From Mayfieldus sp963841445 (GTDB lineage Bacteria; Actinomycetota; Thermoleophilia; Solirubrobacterales; 70-9), in the NCBI GenBank assembly GCA_963841445.1, contig CAWJCP010000003.1, positions 1 through 64,000 on the forward strand: a stretch of 64,000 nucleotides of DNA, read 5' to 3'. Position numbers and translations under genes: made by a program. Shown here piece by piece: positions 49,875 through 57,702 of this stretch; the first letter of the stretch is position 1; every line of letters starts with the position of its first letter. Below the pieces are notes generated by a model. It was given only the letters and a program-made list of their open reading frames with translations, had not been told where the DNA came from and searched no databases.

Positions 49875-51098
49875 TTGGCGAGTCCTTCCAGCAGGCATGG
49901 ACGCCGCGCGATCCGCAGCCGGCGAACCGTCATCGCAGCTCTTGTCGCGCTGATTGCCTTCGGGGGCGGAGTCGCCAACGCCAGCTCCGGAGGAGCGTCG
50001 GGAAGCGTCGGCGCCCCGGACCCGCCAAAGCTGCGCGGCGTGATCTGCCTGACCAGCTGCGTCGGCTTGAGCAAGGCGATCGTCGGCTCGACGATCCAGG
50101 TCAGCGGCAAGAGCATGTCCGCCGTCAACCGAATCAGCTTCCGAAAACGCCGCGGCAAGGGCCGCGTGATCGCCCCGGTGACGACGGCGACCGCGACCAG
50201 CGCCCAGGCGGTGGTGCCGCGCGGCGCGCGCAGCGGGCGGCTGCGCGTCAAGGACGCCTACGGCCAGAAGTCGAAGCTCGGCAAGAAGTCGAAGCTCGGC
50301 AAGGAGCGGCTCGTGATTCGCCCGAGGCGCAGCCTACGGGCCAGCGGGCCGCTGCGCCTCACCGACGCGAAGGTCTCGCCCAACAAGGTCTTCTACGGCA
50401 CCCGCATCGCATCGCTCAGCTACGTCGTCTCCAGCGGCCAGCCCGCCGACGATCTCCGCATCGACGTCGTCTCGCCCGCCGGCCAGGTGATGCAGAGCTT
50501 CTTCCCAGCGGAGGTGCCGCCGAACACCACCCAGACGCTGCCCTGGAACGGCACCGGCTTCGACGGCAAGCCGGTGCCCGACGGCTGGTACGCGTTCCGC
50601 GTTTCGAGCGCCGACGGGCAGACAATTCTGAGGGCAGGGGCGTCGGCGGAGCCCAACCTCGGCGTCGCCGTGTTCGCGTTCATCTTCCCGGTGCGCGGGC
50701 CGCACAGCTTCGGCGGCCCCGCGAACGCATTCGGCGCCCCGCGCAGCGGCCACACCCATCAGGGCCAGGACATCCTCGCCGCCTGCGGCACCAAGGTGGT
50801 CGCGGCGCGCGGCGGAACGGTCCAGTACGCGGGATACCAGGCGGCGGCCGGCAACTACATCGTGATCGACCAGAAGGGCTCCGGGGAGGACAACATGTAC
50901 GCCCACTTCGCCGCTCCGTCGCCCCTTCACACGGGCGACAGGGTCGCCACCGGGCAGTGGATCGGAAACATCGGCGCCACCGGGGATGCGACCGGCTGTC
51001 ACCTGCACTTCGAGGTCTGGACCGCCCCGGGCTGGTACGAGGGTGGGCAGCCGTACGACCCCCTGCCGCTGCTCAAGGCCTGGGACAAATACTCCTGA
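49875..51098 (+). CDS. Secreted M23-family metallopeptidase
   Basis: 407 residues, TTG start. Arg-rich signal peptide (RRTVIAALVALIAFGGGVANA). The middle part includes an IPT/Ig-like region and a FlgD-like segment (GTGFDGKPVPDGWYAFRV). The C-terminal M23 domain has the zinc motifs HTHQGQDILAAC and HLHFEVW and ends LKAWDKYS. It cuts peptidoglycan cross-links. A short internal repeat KSKLGKKSKLGK lies near residue 135. The gene is controlled by the c-di-AMP riboswitch. The TTG is the only start consistent with the signal peptide. Confidence 0.88.
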   Translation: MASPSSRHGRRAIRSRRTVIAALVALIAFGGGVANASSGGASGSVGAPDPPKLRGVICLTSCVGLSKAIVGSTIQVSGKSMSAVNRISFRKRRGKGRVIAPVTTATATSAQAVVPRGARSGRLRVKDAYGQKSKLGKKSKLGKERLVIRPRRSLRASGPLRLTDAKVSPNKVFYGTRIASLSYVVSSGQPADDLRIDVVSPAGQVMQSFFPAEVPPNTTQTLPWNGTGFDGKPVPDGWYAFRVSSADGQTILRAGASAEPNLGVAVFAFIFPVRGPHSFGGPANAFGAPRSGHTHQGQDILAACGTKVVAARGGTVQYAGYQAAAGNYIVIDQKGSGEDNMYAHFAAPSPLHTGDRVATGQWIGNIGATGDATGCHLHFEVWTAPGWYEGGQPYDPLPLLKAWDKYS

Positions 51099-51214
51099 CG
51101 CGTCAGGCATCGCCTGGCGGTGTCCTCGGCTTCGCGTCTCGCTCACGCACGCATTGAGTGCGCTCGCTTCGCCGCTCGGCCTGCGTCCTGGCCAGGCTCG
51201 CCTGACGCGTCAGG
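51094..51214. repeat. Structured intergenic element, copy C
   Basis: Outer ends are the 14-bp palindrome CCTGACGCGTCAGG at 51094 and again at 51201. Read on the minus strand: GCCTGGC with GCCAGGC (middle stem, covarying with GTCTGGC/GCCAGAC of A and B), GCG with CGC (inner), and apical GAAGCGAGCGCAC TCAAT GCGTGCGTGAGCGAG. It begins within the stop codon region of the M23 gene. Confidence 0.65.
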
Positions 51215-51217
51215 TCG

Positions 51218-51928
51218 CTAGCCGAGCTGGGCGGCGCTGAACGCGAGCCCGAAGCCGGCCAACGCCGCGACGACGACGATCGCGCGATTGCGTCCGGCCC
51301 GGTGGGCCTGGGGCAGAAGCGAGCCGGCGCCGAAGTAGAGGAACATCCCGGCGAAGAAGGCGAGCAGCGCCGCGAAAACGAAATCGGGCAGCGGAGTCAG
51401 CAGGCCGACCGCGGCGCCGACGATCGGAGCGCCGGCGTCAGCGGCGAGCCAGAGCTTCGCGGTGCGCTGCCGGTGTCCATGACGGACCAGGATCGTGACC
51501 GTGTTGAGCCCGTCCGCGAAGGCGTGCAGAAGGACCGCCGCGGAGACCAGGAGCCCGACCTCGGAGCTGACCTGAAAGGCAGTGCCGATCGCCAGACCGT
51601 CGAGGAAGGCGTGCGTGGTGATCCCTCCCGCGCCGATCTCGGCGGCGCGCGGGTTGCAAACCGTGTCCTCGACGTGGACGTGGTGAAAGACGCGGCGCTC
51701 CAGCGCCGCGAAGACGACGATCCCGGCCAGGACGACGGCTGCGACCCAGGCGGAGCCACCGGGCGCGTGCTCGAAGGCCTCCGGCCCTGTCTCGAAGAGG
51801 GCGACCCCGATCATCGCCCCGCCCGCGAAGCCCATCGCGACGTGGAGGCGATCGTTCTGGCGCAGCACCGAGATGCCGCCCATCAGGCGAGGCACGACGG
51901 CGGCAGCGGCAAGCGCGATCGCGAGCAT
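51218..51928 (-). CDS. ZIP-family metal transporter
   Basis: 236 residues from the ATG at 51928, overlapping the Fur-family stop (TGATG). Eight helices; the metal-binding helix 4 is ITTHAFLDGLAIGTAF and helix 5 is LLHAFADGLNTVTIL. A loop with HHVHVEDTVCNP may hold metal. The longer frame to 52039 is unnecessary. Uptake of Zn or a related metal under control of the adjacent regulator is likely. Confidence 0.85.
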   Translation of the reverse strand: MLAIALAAAAVVPRLMGGISVLRQNDRLHVAMGFAGGAMIGVALFETGPEAFEHAPGGSAWVAAVVLAGIVVFAALERRVFHHVHVEDTVCNPRAAEIGAGGITTHAFLDGLAIGTAFQVSSEVGLLVSAAVLLHAFADGLNTVTILVRHGHRQRTAKLWLAADAGAPIVGAAVGLLTPLPDFVFAALLAFFAGMFLYFGAGSLLPQAHRAGRNRAIVVVAALAGFGLAFSAAQLG

Positions 51929-52314
51929 CAGGCGCCCCCGGCGCAGGCTCGGCAGCGCCCGGAGAAAGTGAGGCTGTGGCCGCTGACCGAGAATCCGGTC
52001 CGGCGTTCGACCTCCGGCACCGCCCGATCGATCAGGCAACCCGGAACCTCGGCCACCTCGCCGCAGTCGGAGCAGACGATGTGCTCGTGATGGCTGCCCA
52101 GGCGCTCGAAACGGGCCCGACCGTCGCCGAGCTCGACGCGCTCCAGCTCGCCGCGCTCGGAAAGGCGTACGAGGGCGCGAAAGACCGAGGACGGGTCGGC
52201 CTCGACCCCCCGGGAGGCGAGCGCCGCGTGCGCATCATCGAGGGTCCAGCCGTGCCGATCCGATCGGGCCACGAGCTCGGCGACCGCATCGCGAACATGA
52301 CTCGGGCGGGCCAT
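51928..52314 (-). CDS. Fur-family metalloregulator (Zur/Nur type)
   Basis: 128 residues from the ATG at 52314. Winged helix with GWTLDDAHAALASRG and DPSSVFRALVRLSERGELERV, metal-sensing HHEHIVCSDCGEVAEVPG and structural Cys pair FSGRCRACAG. CxxC pairs (CSDC, CRAC) are complete. The DNA site at 52334-52350 fits a Fur-family operator. Target metal unproven; the neighbours favour zinc, the operator sequence favours a nickel-type (Nur) consensus. The ATG is seven bases after TAGGCT. Confidence 0.88.
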   Translation of the reverse strand: MARPSHVRDAVAELVARSDRHGWTLDDAHAALASRGVEADPSSVFRALVRLSERGELERVELGDGRARFERLGSHHEHIVCSDCGEVAEVPGCLIDRAVPEVERRTGFSVSGHSLTFSGRCRACAGGA

Positions 52315-52321
52315 TGGCGGC

Positions 52322-52350
52322 AGCCTACAGGTTATGCAAGCGGCTTGCAT
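52322..52350 (-). promoter_or_regulatory. Fur-family operator and promoter
   Basis: ATGCAAGCGGCTTGCAT (52334-52350) is a perfect palindrome of the form TGCAA-N5-TTGCA. ATGCAA serves as a -35-like hexamer, 17 bases before TAGGCT (52327-52322), which is seven bases before the regulator's ATG. A bound repressor would cover the -35 and the spacer, predicting autoregulation of the regulator-ZIP operon. Confidence 0.65.
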
Positions 52351-52386
52351 TACACTGGCTCGCCCCGATCGGCGCGCCGCTGCCGC

Positions 52387-53103
52387 TCAGCGAAACGCCA
52401 AGTAGGGGTTGCTCGGCTGCGGGACCTTCTCGATCTGCTCCGCATCGACCACGTAGCGACCGCCCTTGCGGTCGAGCGCCCCGGTCACGTCCAGCCAGCT
52501 GTCCTTCGGAAATCCGCCCTTGGCCAGGGTCGGATCGATGGTCACCCCGATCGGGATCGCGTCGGCGACGCAACAGGTGATGTAAAAGCGGCCGAGCGTA
52601 AACGGGGCCCTCGACGACGACCCGGCCTTCATCACGAAGCCGGTCAGGTCGACCTGACCGCCCGGGCGCAGGCCGAGGGTCTCCCCCTCCTGGGGGTTGC
52701 TTCCAGCCGCCTTTATCTGCAGGAAGTCGACTTGCGAGGCCCCGCTCGAGAGCGATTCGGCGAGGCTCGCCAGGTCGACCCCGCGGTCGGTGAGCTTCTT
52801 GGAAGCGGCCAGAGCGCCGAGGGAGGAGCCCGAGAGAATCAGCGCCAGCAGCGGCGGCGCCAGCAGCGTCAGCAGGCCCGCTGCCTCTCGGCCCGAAACG
52901 CCCCGCTGGGCATCAGCATCGCCGCTGCGCGAGCGGGAGTAGGCGAAGGTCACGATCGTGAGCGTGATCGCTCCAAAGGTGACCACCCAGGAGGTGCGCG
53001 GTCCCAGGTAACGCAGGACCTGCCCGCTGATCCAAAGCCAGGCCAGGAACCCGGCCCAGAGGGCGAGAACGAAGAGACGCAGGTTGCGGGCGCTGAGGGT
53101 CAT
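52387..53103 (-). CDS. TIGR03943-type (YcgQ-like) membrane protein
   Basis: 238 residues. Two N-terminal helices and one around residue 80, then a soluble domain with VDLTGFVMKAG, FYITCCVADAIPIGVTI and DSWLDVTGALDRKGGRY. In Bacillus the YcgR/YcgQ pair belongs to the Zur regulon and is linked to zinc. The stop-start overlap with the permease is four bases. Function inferred from context. Confidence 0.75.
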   Translation of the reverse strand: MTLSARNLRLFVLALWAGFLAWLWISGQVLRYLGPRTSWVVTFGAITLTIVTFAYSRSRSGDADAQRGVSGREAAGLLTLLAPPLLALILSGSSLGALAASKKLTDRGVDLASLAESLSSGASQVDFLQIKAAGSNPQEGETLGLRPGGQVDLTGFVMKAGSSSRAPFTLGRFYITCCVADAIPIGVTIDPTLAKGGFPKDSWLDVTGALDRKGGRYVVDAEQIEKVPQPSNPYLAFR

Positions 53104-54155
53104 CTCACCAAGATCCCGAAAAGCAGTGCCCCAGCCAGGACCATCGGTACGGCGACTACGACCAGGCGCCGAATGAAGGGCGGCCGGAACGTGGCGCCAT
53201 AGAGGGCGGCAAGCTTCGTATCGAGGATCGGTCCGAAGACGAGAAAGCCAAGCTGGGCGCTTGGCGGGAAGGCCGTGAACGACGTGGCGACGAAGGCGTC
53301 AGCCTCCGAGCAGAGGGCGAGCATGAACGCAAAAGCCATCAGGGCGAGGGTCCCGAGCGCGGCCGCTCCGGCGACCCCGGAGAGGATGTCCTGTGGGACC
53401 AGCGTCTGCATGAGCGCCGAGGCGGCTGCTCCGAAGACAAGAAACCGCCCCATGAACAGCAGGTCGCCGATCAGGTGCTCGATGAAAGCCCCTCCCCCAT
53501 CCTGGGAATGGTCGTGGCCGCAGCTGCCGCCATCGGAGCCGCCGGTGCCGGAATGGTCACCCCGTAACAGCTCGGAGCCACGAGCCGCGATCGCCATGCC
53601 GGCGCTCATCGCAACCGCAAATCCGAGCACCGCGCGTCCGGCGACCATCTCGGCCCCCTTCGTCCCTCCCCCGAAGGCGACCCAGGTCGAGATCAGAACG
53701 ATCGGATTGAGAATCGGCGCCGCGAACATGAACCCGAGCGCCGCGGACGGGTGCATGCCGCGAGCGATCAGCCGCCGCCCGACCGGGACAGATCCGCATT
53801 CACAGACCGGGAAGGCGAAGCCAGCGAGCGTCGCACCCGGCAGCTGTACTCGGCGCGGCAGCCTGGCCATCCGAGCGAAGAACGAGTCCGGGACGAATAC
53901 TGCGACCGCCGCCGACACCAACGCCCCGAGGAGGATGAACGGGAGGGCCTCGATCACGATCGAAGCGAAGATCACCCCGAACGTCGTCAACTGCGCGATG
54001 TTGCCGAGCTGCAACGCGTGCGAGCCCAGCACCGCCAGGAACAGCAGCCAGAAGACGACGCTGACCTGCCAGATCGGGACCGATCGCGGCGCGCGAGCCT
54101 CGAGGGGTTGCATCGAAGCGGCGGGAGCGGCCGACGTCGCCGTCTCCAAATCCAT
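53100..54155 (-). CDS. YcgR/YraQ-like permease
   Basis: 351 residues from the ATG at 54155. About eight helices; the conserved PVCECGSVPVGRRLIARG motif with its Cys pair and the second repeat CSEADAFVATSFTA are the family marks. A hydrophilic loop with CGHDHSQDGG may bind metal. The leaderless ATG lies six bases after TACCTT. Partner of the YcgQ-like protein; metal or organo-metal transport is inferred. Confidence 0.8.
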   Translation of the reverse strand: MDLETATSAAPAASMQPLEARAPRSVPIWQVSVVFWLLFLAVLGSHALQLGNIAQLTTFGVIFASIVIEALPFILLGALVSAAVAVFVPDSFFARMARLPRRVQLPGATLAGFAFPVCECGSVPVGRRLIARGMHPSAALGFMFAAPILNPIVLISTWVAFGGGTKGAEMVAGRAVLGFAVAMSAGMAIAARGSELLRGDHSGTGGSDGGSCGHDHSQDGGGAFIEHLIGDLLFMGRFLVFGAAASALMQTLVPQDILSGVAGAAALGTLALMAFAFMLALCSEADAFVATSFTAFPPSAQLGFLVFGPILDTKLAALYGATFRPPFIRRLVVVAVPMVLAGALLFGILVR

Positions 54156-54161
54156 GTCAAG

Positions 54162-54167
54162 AAGGTA
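54162..54167 (-). promoter_or_regulatory. Leaderless -10 box TACCTT
   Basis: TACCTT followed by CTTGAC and the ATG of the permease. Divergent from the box at 54195. Confidence 0.5.
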
Positions 54168-54194
54168 GCCGGATAGGCGAGCAGGGCGACTGGC

Positions 54195-54200
54195 TAGGCT
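54195..54200 (+). promoter_or_regulatory. Leaderless -10 box TAGGCT
   Basis: TAGGCT followed by GGATTC and the ATG at 54207. Confidence 0.5.
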
Positions 54201-54206
54201 GGATTC

Positions 54207-54584
54207 ATGTGGGTCCAGGTCCTTCACGCCGCAATCAGCGCGGGCCGGGCCGCCGAGCGAGCGCACTCAACCGGTGAACGGATCATCTCCGAGGTCGGCT
54301 CCTGGGATCAGGTGACAACCGAGCCTGGCCGCTTTGGATCGACCCGATTCCTGGTCGGCCGTCGCGAGCTCGGCCACCTGCACGGCGGAGGCCTGCTCGA
54401 CCTTCCCCTTCCCACGCAGCGCAAGCGCGAGCTGCTCGATGGAGGCCGGGTCGAGCAGCATCGCTACACGCCGCCGAGATCAGGATGGGTGAGCCTGCGG
54501 ATCACCGACGAGGGCGATCTGGCGACCGCGATCGAGCTCTTGCGCGAGCAATACAGGCGCGCGCTGCGGCGCGCGGCTGGCTGA
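54207..54584 (+). CDS. Small luciferase-domain-like protein (DUF5519 type)
   Basis: 125 residues. The pattern SWDQVTTEPGRFGSTRFLVGRRELGHLHGG..LDLPLP followed by RYTPPRSGWVSLRITDEGDLATAIELL matches the small 'luciferase' domain family, which is not a real luciferase. A cytosolic single-domain protein; function unknown. Leaderless start. Confidence 0.6.
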   Translation: MWVQVLHAAISAGRAAERAHSTGERIISEVGSWDQVTTEPGRFGSTRFLVGRRELGHLHGGGLLDLPLPTQRKRELLDGGRVEQHRYTPPRSGWVSLRITDEGDLATAIELLREQYRRALRRAAG

Positions 54585-54680
54585 CGTCTAGCCGCCTTCG
54601 TCGCCCTGGGGGCAGCAGGCGAACTCGCCGGTCGGCTCTTCGGCGCTCCGCGCATGCGTCTGGACGAACACCGCGCCTGG

Positions 54681-56345
54681 TCACTCCCACTCGATCGTCG
54701 CCGGGGGCTTGGAGCTGACGTCGAGCGCCACCCGGTTCACGTTCGGGACCTCGTTGATGATCCGGCCCGAGACGCGCTCCAGCAGGTCATAGGGAAGCCG
54801 CGCCCAGTCCGCGGTCATCGCGTCGTCGGAGGTGACGGCGCGGATCACGACCGGGTAGGCGTAGGTGCGCCCGTCGCCCTGGACTCCGACCGAGCGCACG
54901 ACCGGCAGCACGCAGAACGACTGCCAGAGCTCGCGGTAGAGGCCGGCGGCGCGGACCTCCTCCTGGAGGACCGCGTCGGCGGCGCGCAGGATGTCGAGGC
55001 GCTCCCTGGTGACCTCACCGCCGACGATGCGGATCGCCAGGCCCGGGCCCGGGAAGGGCTGGCGCCAGACCAGCTTGTCGGGCAGGCCGAGCTCGGTGCC
55101 GACCGCACGCACCTCGTCCTTGAAGAGCATCCGCAGCGGCTCGACCAGCTCGAACTCGAGATCCTCGGGCAATCCGCCGACGTTGTGGTGCGACTTGATC
55201 GTCTCCGCCCCGGCGCCTCCCCCCGACTCGATCACGTCCGAGTACAGGGTGCCCTGGACAAGGAAGGAAACGTCCTCGAGCTTGCCCGACTCGGCCTCGA
55301 AGACGCGGATGAACTCCTCGCCGATGATCTTTCGCTTTTCCTCCGGCTCGGTGACGCCGGCAAGGCGCCGCAGGAAGCGCTGCTCGGCGTCGACGTGGAC
55401 GAGCGGGATGCCGAAGCTCGAGAAGGCCTCGACGACCTGCTCGGCCTCGTTGAGGCGCATCAGGCCGTGATCGACGAACACGCAGGTCAGCCGCTCTCCC
55501 ACCGCCTCGTGGACGAGCATCGCGGCGACCGAGGAGTCGACCCCGCCGGAGAGCCCGCAGATCACCCGCCCGTCGCCGACCTGGACTCGGATCGCGGCGA
55601 CCTGCTCGGCGATCACCGAGGCCGGAGACCAGCGCTCCTCGCAGGCGGCGATCTCGCGCAGGAAGCGGTCGAGGATGTCGGTCCCGTAGGGGGTGTGGAC
55701 GACCTCGGGATGAAACTGGATCCCGTAGAGGCCGCGCTCGGGGCTCTCGCAGGCGGCGACCGGCGAGCCGGGGCTGGCGGCCAGCGCCGTGAAGCCCGGC
55801 GGCGGCTCGAAGACGGCGTCGCGATGGCTCATCCAGCACTGCTGCTCGACCGGCAGCCCCGCGAGCAGCGACCCGCCGCCGTCGAGCAGGGTCAGCTCGG
55901 TGCGGCCGAACTCGCCCGCCTCGGCGCCCTCGACGCGCCCGCCCAGCGAGCGCACCATCGCCTGCATCCCGTAACAGATGCCGAGCACCGGGGCGCCCAG
56001 CTCGAGCAGCTCGGTGGGGAACTCGGGCGCCCCGGGCTCATAGACGGAGGCCGGCCCGCCGGAGAGCACCAGCGCCTTCGGGCGCCGCTTGCGGATCAGC
56101 TCCGGATCGACGTCGAAGGGCAGCAGCTCCGCGAACACGCCGCACTCGCGGATCCGCCGCGCGATCAGCTGCGAGTACTGGCCCCCGAAGTCGAGGACGA
56201 GAACCTCCTCGTGCGCCGGGGCCTCGCCGGGCGCCGGGGCACCGACCCCCGCCGCGCGCTCGGTGGTGATCTCCGGCGCGTGCTCGCGCTCGGACCGCAC
56301 GTCGCCCTGGGTCGTCGCCCGGGTGACGGCCGGGCCCTCAGTCAT
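54681..56345 (-). CDS. guaA: GMP synthase (glutamine-hydrolysing)
   Basis: 554 residues. The ATG at 56345 overlaps the guaB3 stop, giving MTEGPAVTRATTQGD; the longer frame adds nine residues. Glutaminase triad: Cys in GICYGMQAM, His and Glu in GIQFHPEV. ATP pyrophosphatase P-loop GLSGGVDSSVAA. C-terminal dimer domain with GDGRTYAYPVVIRAV, ending NRVALDVSSKPPATIEWE. It converts XMP to GMP. A 40-residue N-terminal extension precedes EEVLVLDFGGQY. Confidence 0.97.
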   Translation of the reverse strand: MTEGPAVTRATTQGDVRSEREHAPEITTERAAGVGAPAPGEAPAHEEVLVLDFGGQYSQLIARRIRECGVFAELLPFDVDPELIRKRRPKALVLSGGPASVYEPGAPEFPTELLELGAPVLGICYGMQAMVRSLGGRVEGAEAGEFGRTELTLLDGGGSLLAGLPVEQQCWMSHRDAVFEPPPGFTALAASPGSPVAACESPERGLYGIQFHPEVVHTPYGTDILDRFLREIAACEERWSPASVIAEQVAAIRVQVGDGRVICGLSGGVDSSVAAMLVHEAVGERLTCVFVDHGLMRLNEAEQVVEAFSSFGIPLVHVDAEQRFLRRLAGVTEPEEKRKIIGEEFIRVFEAESGKLEDVSFLVQGTLYSDVIESGGGAGAETIKSHHNVGGLPEDLEFELVEPLRMLFKDEVRAVGTELGLPDKLVWRQPFPGPGLAIRIVGGEVTRERLDILRAADAVLQEEVRAAGLYRELWQSFCVLPVVRSVGVQGDGRTYAYPVVIRAVTSDDAMTADWARLPYDLLERVSGRIINEVPNVNRVALDVSSKPPATIEWE

Positions 56346-57543
56346 CCGATACCGCGACCCCTGTCTCGACATTGGCGCGACCGTTCGATCCCATTCCCAC
56401 CGACTGCTCGCGCTGCAGCGCCTTGCCCTCGCTCTGCAGCGCCGGTGCGACCATCACCTCGGCGCGCTGGAAGGAGCGGATGTCCTCGTATCCCGTCGTC
56501 GCCATCGAGGTGCGCAGCGCTCCCATCAGGTTGAAGGTGCCGTCGTTCTCGCGCGCCGGACCGAGCAGGATCTCCTCCATCGTGCCGTCCTGCGTCGTCG
56601 CCACCCGGGCGCCGCGAGGAAGCGAGGGGTGGAAGGTCGCCATGCCCCAGTGGTAGCCGCGCCCAGGAGCTTCCTTGGCACGGGCCAGGGGTGAGCCGAT
56701 CATCACCGCGTCGGCTCCGCAGGCGATCGCCTTGGAGACGTCGCCCCCGGTGCGCATGCCGCCGTCGGCGATCACGTTGCAGTACTCGCCGGTCTCCAGC
56801 ATGTGCTGCGAGCGGGCCGCCGCCACGTCTGCGATCGCGGTCGCCTGCGGGACGCCGATCCCGAGCACACCGCGCGTCGTGCAGGCGGCGCCGGGGCCGA
56901 CCCCGACCAGGACGCCGACGGCGCCGGTGCGCATCAGATGCAGGCCGGTCGAGTAGGAGGCGCAGCCTCCGACCACGGTCGGCACCGGGACCTCGGCGAT
57001 GAACTCCTTCAGGTTCAGCGGCTCGACGCTGGTCGAGACGTGCTCGGCCGAGATCACTGTTCCCTGCACGACGAGGATGTCGAGGCCGGCCTCGATCGCC
57101 AGCTCGTAGTGGTCGCGCACCCGCTGCGGAGTCAGCGAACCGCAGGCGACCGCGCCCTTCTCCTTTATCTCGGCGATCCGCTGGCCGATCAGCTCCGGCT
57201 TGACCGGCTCGGAGTAGATCTCCTGCAGCAGCTGGGTCGCGACCGGCGCCGCGGCCTCCGCGACTCGCTCGAGCTGCTCGTCGGCATCCTGGTAGCGGGA
57301 CCAGATCCCCTCCAGGTTGAGCACGCCGAGGCCGCCGAGGCGGTTTATCTGGGCTGCGGTCGCGGGGCTGACCACGCCGTCCATCGCCGAAGCGATCAGG
57401 GGCAGCTCAAAGCGATATGGGCCGAGCGTCCAGGTGATGTCTATGTCATCGGGATCGCGGGTCCGGCGCGACGGGACGATCGCGATGTCGTCAAAACCGT
57501 AGGCGCGCCGCCCCTGCTTCCCTCGACCGATATCGATCTCCAT
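56338..57543 (-). CDS. GuaB3-family IMP dehydrogenase-related protein
   Basis: 401 residues. TIM barrel of the IMPDH/GMPR superfamily without CBS domains. Start motif IDIGRGKQGRRAYGFDDIAIVPSRRT is typical of GuaB3. The active Cys is in GVGPGAACTTRGVLG, followed by ADGGMRTGGDVSKAIACGADAVMIGSPLA. GuaB3 proteins have been reported to act as GMP reductases in some bacteria, so this is not a safe IMP dehydrogenase. The ATG at 57543 has GGAGG upstream. It is coupled to guaA. Confidence 0.92.
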   Translation of the reverse strand: MEIDIGRGKQGRRAYGFDDIAIVPSRRTRDPDDIDITWTLGPYRFELPLIASAMDGVVSPATAAQINRLGGLGVLNLEGIWSRYQDADEQLERVAEAAAPVATQLLQEIYSEPVKPELIGQRIAEIKEKGAVACGSLTPQRVRDHYELAIEAGLDILVVQGTVISAEHVSTSVEPLNLKEFIAEVPVPTVVGGCASYSTGLHLMRTGAVGVLVGVGPGAACTTRGVLGIGVPQATAIADVAAARSQHMLETGEYCNVIADGGMRTGGDVSKAIACGADAVMIGSPLARAKEAPGRGYHWGMATFHPSLPRGARVATTQDGTMEEILLGPARENDGTFNLMGALRTSMATTGYEDIRSFQRAEVMVAPALQSEGKALQREQSVGMGSNGRANVETGVAVSDD

Positions 57544-57573
57544 CAAGGCCTCCAGGGCTGGCGGTGAGGTTCC

Positions 57574-57579
57574 AGGCTA
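57574..57579 (-). promoter_or_regulatory. -10 box TAGCCT for guaB3-guaA
   Basis: TAGCCT about 30 bases upstream of the guaB3 start. Unlike many genes here, this one has a short leader with a Shine-Dalgarno. Confidence 0.4.
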
Positions 57580-57595
57580 TGCGTGGGCGCGGACG

Positions 57596-57617
57596 AAAAA
57601 ACCCCGCCGCCGCGGGG
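57596..57617 (-). terminator. Intrinsic terminator after the PfkB gene
   Basis: On the minus strand CCCCGC-GGCG-GCGGGG is followed by TTTTTT (57601-57596). This is the one classical stem plus T-tract in the window. Confidence 0.8.
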
Positions 57618-57702
57618 CAAAAGGGCGGCTATTTGCGGCATTCCGGAGCCAAATCGCACGCCCCCACGATTGTAGGGAAACGGCCCCGCGAGCGGCCGCG
57701 GC

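Noticed and set aside
49591..50251. N-terminal extension of rplM up to 50251
   Set aside because: L13 begins at 49591. The extension crosses the riboswitch and the M23 gene on the other strand and has no similarity to L13.
56338..57543. Annotating this gene as ordinary IMP dehydrogenase guaB
   Set aside because: It lacks the CBS domain insert and has the GuaB3-type N-terminus, so the biosynthetic guaB probably lies outside the window.
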